Source: Candidatus Dormiibacterota bacterium | GTDB taxonomy: Bacteria; Chloroflexota; Dormibacteria; Dormibacterales; Dormibacteraceae | Direction of reading: 5' to 3' | Assembly (NCBI GenBank): GCA_003169845.1 | Contig: PNAG01000028.1 | Span: 207,490-271,489, forward strand | Length of the DNA: 64,000 nt | Shown: positions 26,718-35,783 of the stretch, piece by piece | Position numbering within the stretch: position 1 is the first letter of the stretch | Layout: every line of letters begins with the position of its first letter | Notes under the pieces: model-generated | Seen by the model: only the letters and a program-made list of their open reading frames with translations | Told to the model about the DNA's origin: nothing | Database searches by the model: none | Made by a program: the position numbers and the translations under genes

Positions 26718-26739
26718 TTGGGGCTCCTAGCGTGGGGAC

Positions 26740-26994
26740 ATGTTGATCACGCACGTCAGGCCAAGCAAGCTGTGGGGCAAGAAGGTCTACGACACCAACG
26801 GCGAATTCCTCGGCGAGGTGATCGCAATCGCGAGCCGAAGAGGTGTCGTCCGCAAGGTCGTTGTCCAGCGGGCAGGTGACGGCCTGCCGGTGCGGTTGCT
26901 TCCGCCCCCCGAGACCCTCGTCGACGCGACGACGATGATGATTCCTGCTCCGCGGCCAGCGACACGACCCGACCTGCGGGTGGTCCGCCGATGA
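26740..26994 (+). CDS. PRC-barrel-like protein
   Basis: KLWGKKVYDTNGEFLGEVIAIASRRGVVRKVVVQ pattern of PRC-barrel domains. Confidence 0.55.
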   Translation: MLITHVRPSKLWGKKVYDTNGEFLGEVIAIASRRGVVRKVVVQRAGDGLPVRLLPPPETLVDATTMMIPAPRPATRPDLRVVRR

Positions 26995-27245
26995 TCGAGG
27001 TGAGCGAAAGCACGATCAAGGCGCGGGCGCGGCTCGCGGACGTCCTCGCCCTCGTCATCGAGGCGGACCCACGGGTGAGGCGCTGGCGCCGGGTGGAGTT
27101 CGCCGAGGACGGCGGCGTGCTGGTTGTCGTCGAGCTTCAGCCGAATCCGGGCAGAATCGCCGCCGAGGTCATCGCGCGCGAGCTCGAGTTCGCGGCCGCC
27201 AGGGCGCTAGCGAAGCTTCCCTGGGTCCGCGTTCAGGTCGCCTGA
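26991..27245 (+). CDS. Conserved small hypothetical protein
   Basis: 84 aa, start overlaps upstream stop (ATGA); no recognised family. Confidence 0.5.
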   Translation: MIEVSESTIKARARLADVLALVIEADPRVRRWRRVEFAEDGGVLVVVELQPNPGRIAAEVIARELEFAAARALAKLPWVRVQVA

Positions 27246-27934
27246 TCCGTCGTCGCGGGCGGCCCGAAGCGGTAGCCGCGTGCGCCGACGGTCACGATGA
27301 GGTCCGGGTTCCTGGGGTCGTTCTCGAGCTTCGATCGCAGCCGCTGGATGAAGGTGCGCAGGTAGTTGCGCTCGTCGCCGTAGGTCGGCCCCCAGACTGT
27401 GCGCAGCAGGGTGCGGTGGTCCATCACCTGGCCCGCGTGCTGAGCAAGCGCCGAGAGGAGTCCATATTCGGTCGGTGAGAGCTTGACCTCTGCGCCGTCA
27501 CGGACGACTGATTGCCCGGCGAGGTCGATCGTAACGCCGCCGGAACGCACGATACGGCTCGGTCCCGGAGCCGGCTGAGCGCGCCTCAACACCACGCGAA
27601 TGCGCGCCAGCAGCTCGTCGGCGCCGAACGGCTTCGCAAGATAATCGTCGGCTCCCATGTCCAGCGCGCGCACCTTGTCGCGCTCCTCACCGCGCGCGCT
27701 GATCACGATCACTGAAGGGAGACGCTTACCCTCCAGCGTCTCGAGGATCCGCCATCCGTCGACGAATGGCAGGCCGATGTCGAGCAGAACCAATTCGAAC
27801 GTCCCTGACTGAAGCTCCCGCACTCCGGCTGAGCCGTCGGCCGCCACCCGGACTTCATGGCCGCTGCGCTCCAGGATCTGGCGAACCGAGGTCCTGAGTG
27901 CGACGTCGTCCTCGACGAGCAGGATGCGGCTCAC
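27233..27934 (-). CDS. kdpE: KdpE-type OmpR-family response regulator
   Basis: ILLVEDDVALRTSVRQIL, LVLLDIGLPFVDGW, DDYLAKPFGADELLARIR, winged-helix DHRTLLRTVWGPTYGDERNYLRTFIQRLRSKLE. Confidence 0.9.
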   Translation of the reverse strand: MSRILLVEDDVALRTSVRQILERSGHEVRVAADGSAGVRELQSGTFELVLLDIGLPFVDGWRILETLEGKRLPSVIVISARGEERDKVRALDMGADDYLAKPFGADELLARIRVVLRRAQPAPGPSRIVRSGGVTIDLAGQSVVRDGAEVKLSPTEYGLLSALAQHAGQVMDHRTLLRTVWGPTYGDERNYLRTFIQRLRSKLENDPRNPDLIVTVGARGYRFGPPATTDQAT

Positions 27935-29127
27935 GATGCATGGTCCGGAGCCAAGGGCAAGGTGAACCGGAAAACCGCGCCAACTCCCGCGGGTGACTGA
28001 TCGAGCGCCACCGATCCGGCATGCGCTTCCACCAGGCCTTTCACGATGGCGAGCCCGAGCCCGGTGCCGGTGCTTTCCGATGAGTCGGCCTTCGAGTCGC
28101 CGCGAACGAAGCGTTCGAAGACCCGTTCGCGCAGATCGGCCGCAACGCCTGGACCCCGATCGATTACGCGGATCGTCGCCAGCCCCGCCTCCCCCTTCGA
28201 CACCTCAACCACGATCGGGGTGCCGGGCGGTGCGAAACGGTCGGCGTTGGCCAGCAAGTTGTCGAACACCTGGCCCAGCCGGGCCCAGTCGGCCAGCACC
28301 TCGACGTTCGCGGCGCCACGGTCCCAATCCACGACACGTTTGGGAGATGCGTGGCGCAATCGTTCGGCCGCGGCGTCAATCGCGTCGTCGAGGCCCAACG
28401 GCTCGAGGTCGAGGTCCAAAGCGCCGCCTTCGATTCGCGCCATGTCGAGCATGTCGTTGACCAGGGCCTCCAGGCGCCTGGCCTCAGCGGCCACCGTGGC
28501 GAGGCGACGCTCCGCCACCTCAACCGTCAATACCGCAGAGCGATCGGTGCTCTCGGTGAGGATGGTGCCCAGCGGCGTGCGTAGCTCGTGCGAGACGTTT
28601 GCCAGCAGCTCTCGCCGGAGCCGGTCCGCCTCCTGCAGCGCCCGGATTTGCTGCTCGCTCCGAGCCAACCGGAGGGCGGCCTGAGCCGCCTCCGCCTGCT
28701 CTTTGTTCAGGCGGACGAGCTCAGAGTTCACCTCCCGAAGCTGGCTTGCCAGGGCCTGAGATTCGAGCAGCGCTCGGCGCCCGCGTGACGCGAGGAACCC
28801 CACCACGCCCGCAATAACCAGGAAGGCGAGAAGGTTGACGATGTCCTGCTCGTCGGCGATCGTCAAGGTCCCAACCGGAGGAACGAAGAAGTAGTCGACC
28901 ATCAGGAAGCTGACGGCCGCGCTGACGAGCGCCGGCCACAGGCCGCGCAGAACTCCCACCACCGCGACCAGGCCGAGGTAGATGAAGACGTAATCGCGCT
29001 GGACCTGGTGGTTGTAGCCGACGAGCGCGGCGGTGACTACCGCCGGGCCGGCCAGCCCGATGAGCCAGATCGCCCAGTCGGGCATCTGCCGGCGGTTTGC
29101 CCCTTTCGCCCTCAGTGGTTGGTTCAT
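27931..29127 (-). CDS. DUF4118-HisKA-HATPase kinase (KdpD C-terminal half as a separate protein)
   Basis: Membrane region VQRDYVFIYLGLVAVVGVLRGLWPALVSAAVSFLMVDYFFVPP; NVSHELRTPLGTILTES; GTGLGLAIVKGLVEAHAG; coupled to kdpE. Confidence 0.88.
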   Translation of the reverse strand: MNQPLRAKGANRRQMPDWAIWLIGLAGPAVVTAALVGYNHQVQRDYVFIYLGLVAVVGVLRGLWPALVSAAVSFLMVDYFFVPPVGTLTIADEQDIVNLLAFLVIAGVVGFLASRGRRALLESQALASQLREVNSELVRLNKEQAEAAQAALRLARSEQQIRALQEADRLRRELLANVSHELRTPLGTILTESTDRSAVLTVEVAERRLATVAAEARRLEALVNDMLDMARIEGGALDLDLEPLGLDDAIDAAAERLRHASPKRVVDWDRGAANVEVLADWARLGQVFDNLLANADRFAPPGTPIVVEVSKGEAGLATIRVIDRGPGVAADLRERVFERFVRGDSKADSSESTGTGLGLAIVKGLVEAHAGSVALDQSPAGVGAVFRFTLPLAPDHAS

Positions 29128-29188
29128 TCAGATCCGCACGCCACTGTAGGGCCGCGAGAGTTCGTCCGGAGCGCAGCATTATCAATGC

Positions 29189-29908
29189 ATGAAGCTTTAT
29201 GGAGAGTTGGCGGATTGGTGGCCGACCTTCTCGACCCCTCAGGAATATCGGAAAGAAGCTGCCTTCTTCGCTCGCGCGCTCACCAGGTCGGGCGATCCTC
29301 CACCGCGGCGGGTGCTGGAGCTCGGATCGGGCGGAGGGAACAACGCCTTCCACCTCAAGAAGAAGTTCGCGATGACTCTCGTCGATCTTTCCCCGCACAT
29401 GCTCGCGGTGAGCCAGGCGCTCAATCCTGAGTGCGAGCACCAGGAGGGCGACATTCGCACGATCCGGCTCGGCCGGACCTTCGACGCGGTCTTTGTCTAC
29501 GACGCGATCTGTCACATGACCAACGAAGCGGACCTGCGGGCCGTGATGCGGACCGCGTTCGAGCACTTGCGCCCGCGAGGCGTCGCGCTTTTCGTCCCGG
29601 ACTTCGTGCGCGAGACCTTTGTCGAGAACACCGACCATGGTGGCAACGACACCACGCGCGGCAGCGTGCGATTCCTGCAGTGGACCACCGACCCCGATTC
29701 GCGCGACACGACTTACGTGGTCGACTTCGCGATCCTGATCAGGGATGCGGAAAGCCAGACGCGCCTCGTGCACGACCGCCACACTTACGGACTCTTTCCC
29801 CGCGCTACATGGCGCCGGCTGCTGCGTGAGGCCGGGTTCGAGCTGAGGTCGGTCCAGCTGCCGGACGGCTTTGGGAGAGACCTATTCGCGGGGAGGCGGC
29901 GGCGTTAG
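29189..29908 (+). CDS. Class I SAM-dependent methyltransferase
   Basis: VLELGSGGGNNAFHLKKKF, DAVFVYDAICHM, AFEHLRPRGVALFVPDF. Confidence 0.85.
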   Translation: MKLYGELADWWPTFSTPQEYRKEAAFFARALTRSGDPPPRRVLELGSGGGNNAFHLKKKFAMTLVDLSPHMLAVSQALNPECEHQEGDIRTIRLGRTFDAVFVYDAICHMTNEADLRAVMRTAFEHLRPRGVALFVPDFVRETFVENTDHGGNDTTRGSVRFLQWTTDPDSRDTTYVVDFAILIRDAESQTRLVHDRHTYGLFPRATWRRLLREAGFELRSVQLPDGFGRDLFAGRRRR

Positions 29909-30705
29909 GGCCTGGCCACCGGCACAGACCACTCGGTGCGCCGCGCCCAGCCTTCGGCAGCGACCATCAGCTCGTGTATCTGGTGGTCCTTCGCGTCGGT
30001 GTAGGCAACCCGGTCATCGCTCCATCGTTTCGCCGCAAGATTCTTGGAGGTCGCGTAAGCCTCTCGGGCTGGGGCGTCTGCCCGCAGGTAGTCCCGGAAC
30101 AGCAGGTGACGCTTCTCCCATTCACCGGCAAGAGCACAGACGTGGATGTGAACCTCCCGGGGCAATCCTGAGAACGGCCGGAAAAAGCGGTGCTCTGAAT
30201 CTCGGCTGCGCAGCTGAACACCGAGGGACTCGATCGCTGGAACGTATCCGGACTCACCCTCCAGGTCGTTCACGCTCACCTGGATATCGATTAGCGGCTT
30301 CGCGGGCATACCGGGTACTGCTGTCGAGCCGACGTGCTCGACCCTGCGGGCCGTGCCGCCCAGGACCCCGGCCAACCGCGTTCGCCAGCCTCCAAAGCGC
30401 TCTGGCCAGGTCTCGTCGTAGGAAACAACCTCGATGGGATCTCGTTGGGCACGCCCGCTGCCCGCGATGAACTCGAAGCCCTCACGTATTAGCGGTAGCG
30501 CGCGGGCGACCAGCTGCTCGCGCTCGGCAACCGGAAGCTCATGCGCCTGGAGCCCGCGGAGATGAGCGACCAGTTCATACAGATCGATCACATTGACCTC
30601 TCGACCGTAGGCGTCTCTCAAGCGGATCCAGAGCTCAAAGGGATCCGCATATCGGTCAGGGTTTGAGCCAATGCCGGCGACCTTGCGGCTCAGTGCCTGC
30701 TCCAT
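29905..30705 (-). CDS. GrpB-family (UPF0157) nucleotidyltransferase-like protein with N-terminal helical extension
   Basis: VEHVGSTAVPGMPAKPLIDIQV, REVHIHVC, FRDYLRADAPAREAYATSKNLAAKR typical of GrpB. Confidence 0.8.
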   Translation of the reverse strand: MEQALSRKVAGIGSNPDRYADPFELWIRLRDAYGREVNVIDLYELVAHLRGLQAHELPVAEREQLVARALPLIREGFEFIAGSGRAQRDPIEVVSYDETWPERFGGWRTRLAGVLGGTARRVEHVGSTAVPGMPAKPLIDIQVSVNDLEGESGYVPAIESLGVQLRSRDSEHRFFRPFSGLPREVHIHVCALAGEWEKRHLLFRDYLRADAPAREAYATSKNLAAKRWSDDRVAYTDAKDHQIHELMVAAEGWARRTEWSVPVARP

Positions 30706-30749
30706 GTCCCTGAGTCTATGAGTCCCCGTGCGCCATTCGGTGGACTGTT

Positions 30750-30760
30750 ATACTCAGTAT
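30750..30760. promoter_or_regulatory. Palindrome ATACTCAGTAT at antitoxin start region
   Basis: Perfect ATACT-C-AGTAT just upstream of the RHH antitoxin start; candidate autoregulatory operator. Confidence 0.4.
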
Positions 30761-30764
30761 TACA

Positions 30765-31019
30765 GTGACCAAACGAGCTTCCCAGGTGATCGCCGTATCA
30801 GTGCCGCCCGAATCCGCTCAGGACTTCGAGCGGATTGCCAAAGACGAGGGCCGGAACAAGAGCGAGCTGTTCCGCGAGATGCTGCGCGTCTACCGGGCTT
30901 ACCGAGAGGCCGGTCTATTCGAATCCCTTCAGCGGTACGGCGCCTCGCGCGCTCGGGTCCTTGGCGTCCGCGACGAAAGTGACGTGGAGCGACTGATCAA
31001 AGCAGCCCGTGGCGATTGA
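30765..31019 (+). CDS. Ribbon-helix-helix (CopG-like) antitoxin
   Basis: VIAVSVPPESAQDFERIAKDEGRNKSELFREMLRVY; immediately coupled to a PIN toxin. Confidence 0.8.
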   Translation: MTKRASQVIAVSVPPESAQDFERIAKDEGRNKSELFREMLRVYRAYREAGLFESLQRYGASRARVLGVRDESDVERLIKAARGD

Positions 31020-31426
31020 GGGTCGTCCTCGATACCAACGTTCTGATTTCCGCGCTGATATTCCCGGGTGGTGCTCCTGAATTCGTTTACCGCCTTGCAC
31101 TCGAGGAGCGGATCGAGCTGGTGACCTCGCGGACCCTCCTGGCCGAGCTGGGCTCGGTTCTGGAGACAAAATTCGGTTGGGCGCCTGCGCGTGTGGAGCA
31201 GGCGGTGAGCCAGGTCGCGCGTGTCGGTGTCGTGGTCGAACATGCTTCAACCGTCACCGAGATTGGGGCCGACGAAGCCGACAACCGTGTCCTCGAGGCA
31301 GCCGCCTCCGGCGGCGCATCAGTGATCGTTTCCGGCGACGGGCACCTGCTCTCACTTACGAAATGGCAGGAAATCGTAATCGTGACGCCGGCCGATTCTC
31401 TAAAGGACCTCGCCAGCGATATCTAA
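31016..31426 (+). CDS. PIN-domain toxin (VapC-like, COG1569 type)
   Basis: MRVVLDTNVLISALIFPGG...DNRVLEAAASGGASVIVSGDGHLLSL. Confidence 0.85.
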   Translation: MRVVLDTNVLISALIFPGGAPEFVYRLALEERIELVTSRTLLAELGSVLETKFGWAPARVEQAVSQVARVGVVVEHASTVTEIGADEADNRVLEAAASGGASVIVSGDGHLLSLTKWQEIVIVTPADSLKDLASDI

Positions 31427-31484
31427 CGGCCTGAACGCCAATACATTGGACGCAGCGATCAGGCGACGGTGTGACCGTTGACCG

Positions 31485-31832
31485 TCAGCTTGATTCGCTC
31501 CGGTCGCCAAGTCGTAACGTGGCTCCGACCACCACGGTCAGGATGGCCAACACCCCTGCGGTCAAGGCAAGCCGCGGCACCCAGAACCCGATGAGCAATG
31601 CCACGATAAAGGTGACAACGGCCACGAGACCCGGCGCATTGACGATGAGCGAACGACGGGGTTCACGCGTCGCCGCGGCGACGATTCCGGACACGAACAG
31701 CAACACGCCCAAGGCGTAAGCGGCCGGTGAGGCCAGATGGTGCGATGTATCGCCCAAGACAAGCGGTGCTATGAAGAGAAGCACGCCGAACGCCATCGTG
31801 GCGTAGTCCTGCCACCGCTTCCAAGAAGTCAT
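31485..31832 (-). CDS. SPW-repeat-like membrane protein
   Basis: About 4 TM segments; W-x-D..FGVLLFIAPLVLG..(S)HHLASPAAYALGVLLFVSGIVA pattern. Confidence 0.55.
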   Translation of the reverse strand: MTSWKRWQDYATMAFGVLLFIAPLVLGDTSHHLASPAAYALGVLLFVSGIVAAATREPRRSLIVNAPGLVAVVTFIVALLIGFWVPRLALTAGVLAILTVVVGATLRLGDRSESS

Positions 31833-31911
31833 GACGATCCTCCTCCAAACGCTTCAGTACCCCTACAACAGGGCGAACCCGCCGGCTATTCTCAGGCGCT
31901 GCCGACCGGTG

Positions 31912-33867
31912 TCAGGTCAATCCGGTGCCGGTGGCCGCGCCGACCTCTTCCGCGGCTGTGGGTACGCGGTGCAGGCCGGTTACGGACAGGATCTGGTCCT
32001 CGCCCAGCGAGTCCTCGGCCAGCAAGGCGCGAGCGAGCGCGTCCAGCCTGTTGCGGTTCTCGGTCAAAAGTCTCACCGCTTCGGCAAAACACTCGTCCGC
32101 GATCCGTTTGATCTCGAGGTCGACCTCTCGGGCGGTGGCCTCGCTGTACGGACGCACCATCGAGAGTCCGTTGCTCTGGCCGTCCTCGGCGAAGGCAAGC
32201 GGGCCGATCTTGGCGCTCATCCCCCACCGAACCACCATCTCGCGAGCGATCATCGTCACCTGTTGCAGGTCGTTCGAGGCGCCGGTTGACACGTCTTCGT
32301 AGACGAGCTGCTCGGCGGCTCGACCACCCAGCGCTCCGATGATGCGAGCCCGCAAGTAGACCTCGCCGTAGTTGAAGCGATCGTCGATCGGGCTCTGAAC
32401 CGTGACTCCCAGCGAGCCGCCATGCGGGATGATCGTCACCTTCCGGACGGGGTCAGCTCCGGGGAGCAGCAGTCCCAGCAGAGCATGCCCTGACTCGTGA
32501 TAGGCGATGCGCTCGCGGTCGGTTTGCGAAAGCATGAGGTGGCGCTCGGTGCCTAGAAGGATCCGGTCGATGGCCTCGTAGAAATCTGTCGAAGTTACGA
32601 CGCTCTCGCCTTTTCTCGCCGCACCCAGGGCAGCCTCGTTGACGAGGTTGCGCAGGTCGGCCCCGACCAGGCCGGGGGTACGGCCCGCGACCTCGTTGAG
32701 GTCGACGTCCGGACCCAGCGGAACGCCGGCGCTATGGAGCTTCAGGATGGCAGCCCGACCTCGCCGGTCCGGTGGCTGAAGCGTGACACGACGGTCGAAC
32801 CGCCCCGGCCGCGTGAGGGCGGGATCGAGGATCTCGGCCCGGTTGGTGGCCGAGAGGACGATCACTCCCGCGCCGGCCTCGAACCCGTCCATCTCCGTGA
32901 GGATCTGGTTGAGCGTCTGCTCCTGCTCATCGTTGCTGCCCAACCGGAGACCTGAGCTGCGGCTGCGGCCGATGGCGTCGAGCTCGTCGATGAAGATGAT
33001 CGCCGGCGCCGCCTTGCGCGCCTTCTCGAACAGGTCGCGAACACGGGCTGCGCCGACACCGACTATCGCTTCCACGAACTCCGATGCGGATTGGCTGAAG
33101 AATGGAACCTTCGCCTCGCCGGCGACGGCTCGAGCCAGGAGGGTCTTGCCCGTTCCCGGCGGCCCGATGAGCAAGACTCCTTTGGGCACGCGACCGCCAA
33201 GCTTCTCGTACTTCTGCGGTTCCTTCAGGAAGTCGACGAGCTCTTCGAGCTCCTGCTTCACCTCGTCGATTCCGGCCACGTCTGCGAAGGTGGTGGCGGG
33301 CCGTTCCGCGTCGTAGAGACGAGCCCTGCTCTGGCCGAACGAGCCCAGCAGGCCGCCCGCGCCCGCGGCGGCTGAACGCCTGAGGAGGTAAACAAGGCCA
33401 CCCACGATGAGAAGCGTCGGTCCGAAGCTGAGGAGGAGCTGTTCCCAGAACGGGAGGGGAGGATTCTCAGGTTTGGCGTTGATGGTGACCCCGTGCTGCT
33501 CGAGCAGAGTCTCCAGGTTGTCATTGGCGAACGACGGATGCTGCGTCGTGAAGTGCGTGGCCTTGGTCCCGGTACCAGGCTCTGCAACCGCAGTCTTGGT
33601 CACGCCGGTGATCGCATCGCCGGTGGTCGTCACCGTGACGACGTTGTCGGCGGTGACCTGGTCTTTGAAGACGTTGTACGGCAGCGTGATCGTGGTCGGC
33701 TGCGCGGGAGCCAGGAGGACGTTCGTTATGAAGAGGTTGGCCGCGAGCAGGATCAGCAGCGTGATCCAGAACCGTCTCGAGCGAAATGGATTCGTCGCCC
33801 GCGGAACCGAACCCCTGGAGGCGGTCGGCTGTCCCGGAGCTCGGGCGGAGCCTTGCGATGCAGCCAT
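31912..33867 (-). CDS. ftsH: ATP-dependent zinc metalloprotease FtsH
   Basis: GVLLIGPPGTGKTLLARAVAGEA, FIDELDAIGR, RPGRFDRRV, HESGHALLGLL zinc motif. Confidence 0.97.
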   Translation of the reverse strand: MAASQGSARAPGQPTASRGSVPRATNPFRSRRFWITLLILLAANLFITNVLLAPAQPTTITLPYNVFKDQVTADNVVTVTTTGDAITGVTKTAVAEPGTGTKATHFTTQHPSFANDNLETLLEQHGVTINAKPENPPLPFWEQLLLSFGPTLLIVGGLVYLLRRSAAAGAGGLLGSFGQSRARLYDAERPATTFADVAGIDEVKQELEELVDFLKEPQKYEKLGGRVPKGVLLIGPPGTGKTLLARAVAGEAKVPFFSQSASEFVEAIVGVGAARVRDLFEKARKAAPAIIFIDELDAIGRSRSSGLRLGSNDEQEQTLNQILTEMDGFEAGAGVIVLSATNRAEILDPALTRPGRFDRRVTLQPPDRRGRAAILKLHSAGVPLGPDVDLNEVAGRTPGLVGADLRNLVNEAALGAARKGESVVTSTDFYEAIDRILLGTERHLMLSQTDRERIAYHESGHALLGLLLPGADPVRKVTIIPHGGSLGVTVQSPIDDRFNYGEVYLRARIIGALGGRAAEQLVYEDVSTGASNDLQQVTMIAREMVVRWGMSAKIGPLAFAEDGQSNGLSMVRPYSEATAREVDLEIKRIADECFAEAVRLLTENRNRLDALARALLAEDSLGEDQILSVTGLHRVPTAAEEVGAATGTGLT

Positions 33868-33954
33868 CAGCTGATCGAATCCGAGTGTTGCAGCCGCGGT
33901 GATCTCAACCTGTTTCCCACCCGCGGCAACCCTACGCCGCGCAGGTTTAGCGCG

Positions 33955-35208
33955 TCAACGTGAAGACTCGGTCGCGGCGGCGGCTAGCCGTGTGGTCTCG
34001 ACGGAGATCACCTCGATCTCACCGTCCTCAGCCGCGTCGATGCGGCCGAGGTGGCGATTGCCCGCGAGCAGCACAACGAGGGCGAGGACGATGGTCGCCG
34101 CCCCAACGAAGAAAGGCACGTGAGGGTTGAACATCTCGCCGAGCCGGGCCGCCAGATAGGGCGCGATGGCTCCGCCGATGAAGCGAACGAAGCTGTAGCC
34201 GGCCGACGCGATCGGTCGCGCGACGACCGACACCTTCATCACCCCCTGTGTGATCAGCGCGTTGTTGACACCAAGGAACAGCCCTGAAACGACGACCACC
34301 GCGATCAAGGTCGGCCGAGACGTCGTGAAGACGCCGGCGATCAGCATCAGGATCGCGATCGCCGCCAGGACCACGTGGGTGGTCCTCAAGGTGCCGAATC
34401 GCGCGCGGAGACGGGGGGCCACGAACACCGAGGTCAGCGCGACGCCGATACCCCATCCGAAGAAGACCAGCCCGAGGCCGTGCGCGTCCAGACCGAGCGG
34501 AAACGGTGTGTAGGCGAACAGGGTGAAAAAGCCGAAGTTGTAGCAGAGCGCGGTGAGGGACATCGTGCGCAGACCAGGTTCGCGAAGCGCGCGCAGCGGC
34601 GCGAGGATCGACACCCGATGAGCCGGCCTTTCGGTCTTGGGCAGCGTGACGACCGTGGCCACCAGCGCGACCACCATGAGGCAGCTCGCTCCAAAGAAGG
34701 GTCCGCGCCAGCTGATGCCGCCGAGCACCCCTCCGAGGATCGGACCGGTCGCGATCCCGATCCCGATCGCCGCCTCGTACAGGTTGATGGCGGAGCCGAT
34801 TCCGCCGCGGGCGGCGCCCACGATGGCAGCGAGCGCGGTCGCGACGAATAGGGCGTTGCCAACTCCCCAACCAGCCCGGAACCCGACGATTTGAGAGATC
34901 GATCCTGAGGCGCCGGCCAGCGCGCTGAACGCGATGATGAGGACAAGTCCGGCGATCATCGTCCGCTTGATCCCGATCCAGCTCGAGACGGTGCTCGTCA
35001 CCAGCATGGCGAGTGCCATGCACAGGATGTAGCTGGTGAACAGCAGCTCCACCTGAGACGGCGTCGCTTGCAACTGCCTGGCCAGCGTCGGCAGGATGGG
35101 ATCGACGAGGCCAAGACCCATGAAGGCGATGACGCAGGCGAACGCCACTGCCCAGACGACGCGCGGCTGCCCGCCCAGGCCGGCGCTAGGCGAGCGCCGC
35201 GACAGCAT
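33955..35208 (-). CDS. MFS transporter
   Basis: 12-TM-like hydrophobic pattern; VVWAVAFACVIAFMGLGLVDPILPTLARQL, SWIGIKRTMIAGL; ATG 35208 within MarR 3' end. Confidence 0.85.
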   Translation of the reverse strand: MLSRRSPSAGLGGQPRVVWAVAFACVIAFMGLGLVDPILPTLARQLQATPSQVELLFTSYILCMALAMLVTSTVSSWIGIKRTMIAGLVLIIAFSALAGASGSISQIVGFRAGWGVGNALFVATALAAIVGAARGGIGSAINLYEAAIGIGIATGPILGGVLGGISWRGPFFGASCLMVVALVATVVTLPKTERPAHRVSILAPLRALREPGLRTMSLTALCYNFGFFTLFAYTPFPLGLDAHGLGLVFFGWGIGVALTSVFVAPRLRARFGTLRTTHVVLAAIAILMLIAGVFTTSRPTLIAVVVVSGLFLGVNNALITQGVMKVSVVARPIASAGYSFVRFIGGAIAPYLAARLGEMFNPHVPFFVGAATIVLALVVLLAGNRHLGRIDAAEDGEIEVISVETTRLAAAATESSR

Positions 35209-35648
35209 TTCGCTCCTCCATCGTCTTGAGTAGCCGCGCCAGCGCCGGCAGCGCCGCTGCAATCGCAACCCTGTCTTGCGCCTTGAGGTCGTTTAGAGCA
35301 CGCTCGAGGCTCTCAGATCGCCGCTCGATCAGCCGCCCGAGGCAGCGACGCCCAGGGGCGGTGATCGACACGAGCACGGTCCGTCCGTCGCTCCCATCTC
35401 CTGTCCGCTTCACGAGACCGTCGGCCACGAGGCGGCCGATGAGGTCCGACATGGTCGGCTGTGCCACCTGCTCGGCCAGTGCGAGATCGGTGAGGCGCCG
35501 AGCCCCATCCCGGTCGAGCGTCGCCAGCGTGCGCGCCCGCGCCAGGCTGACTCCTGCCTCCACGACATCGCGCCGGAGGCGCGAGTTGAGACGGGAGATC
35601 GCGTCCCCGAGGTCGCCGGCCAGACGGGAATCAGGCGGGGACGGCACG
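35186..35648 (-). CDS. MarR-family transcriptional regulator
   Basis: VARARTLATLDRDGARRLTDLALAEQVAQPTMSDLIGRLVADGLVKRTGDGSDGRTVLVSITAPGRR; GTG start proposed because the operator lies in the longer ORF. Confidence 0.85.
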
Positions 35649-35659
35649 CGGGCTATTTT

Positions 35660-35678
35660 ACATAGACCACCTATGTAT
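35660..35678. promoter_or_regulatory. MarR-type operator
   Basis: Perfect inverted repeat TACATAG-ACCAC-CTATGTA immediately upstream of the marR-MFS pair. Confidence 0.7.
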
Positions 35679-35783
35679 CCGCGGGAGCGTGGTCGTCCAT
35701 CGTTCCTCGTCCTCTCGCCGGGATCCGTCAAGACGCTGACGTAAGTGATCCAACGGATGTGACAGCGACGTTGATGCGGATCG

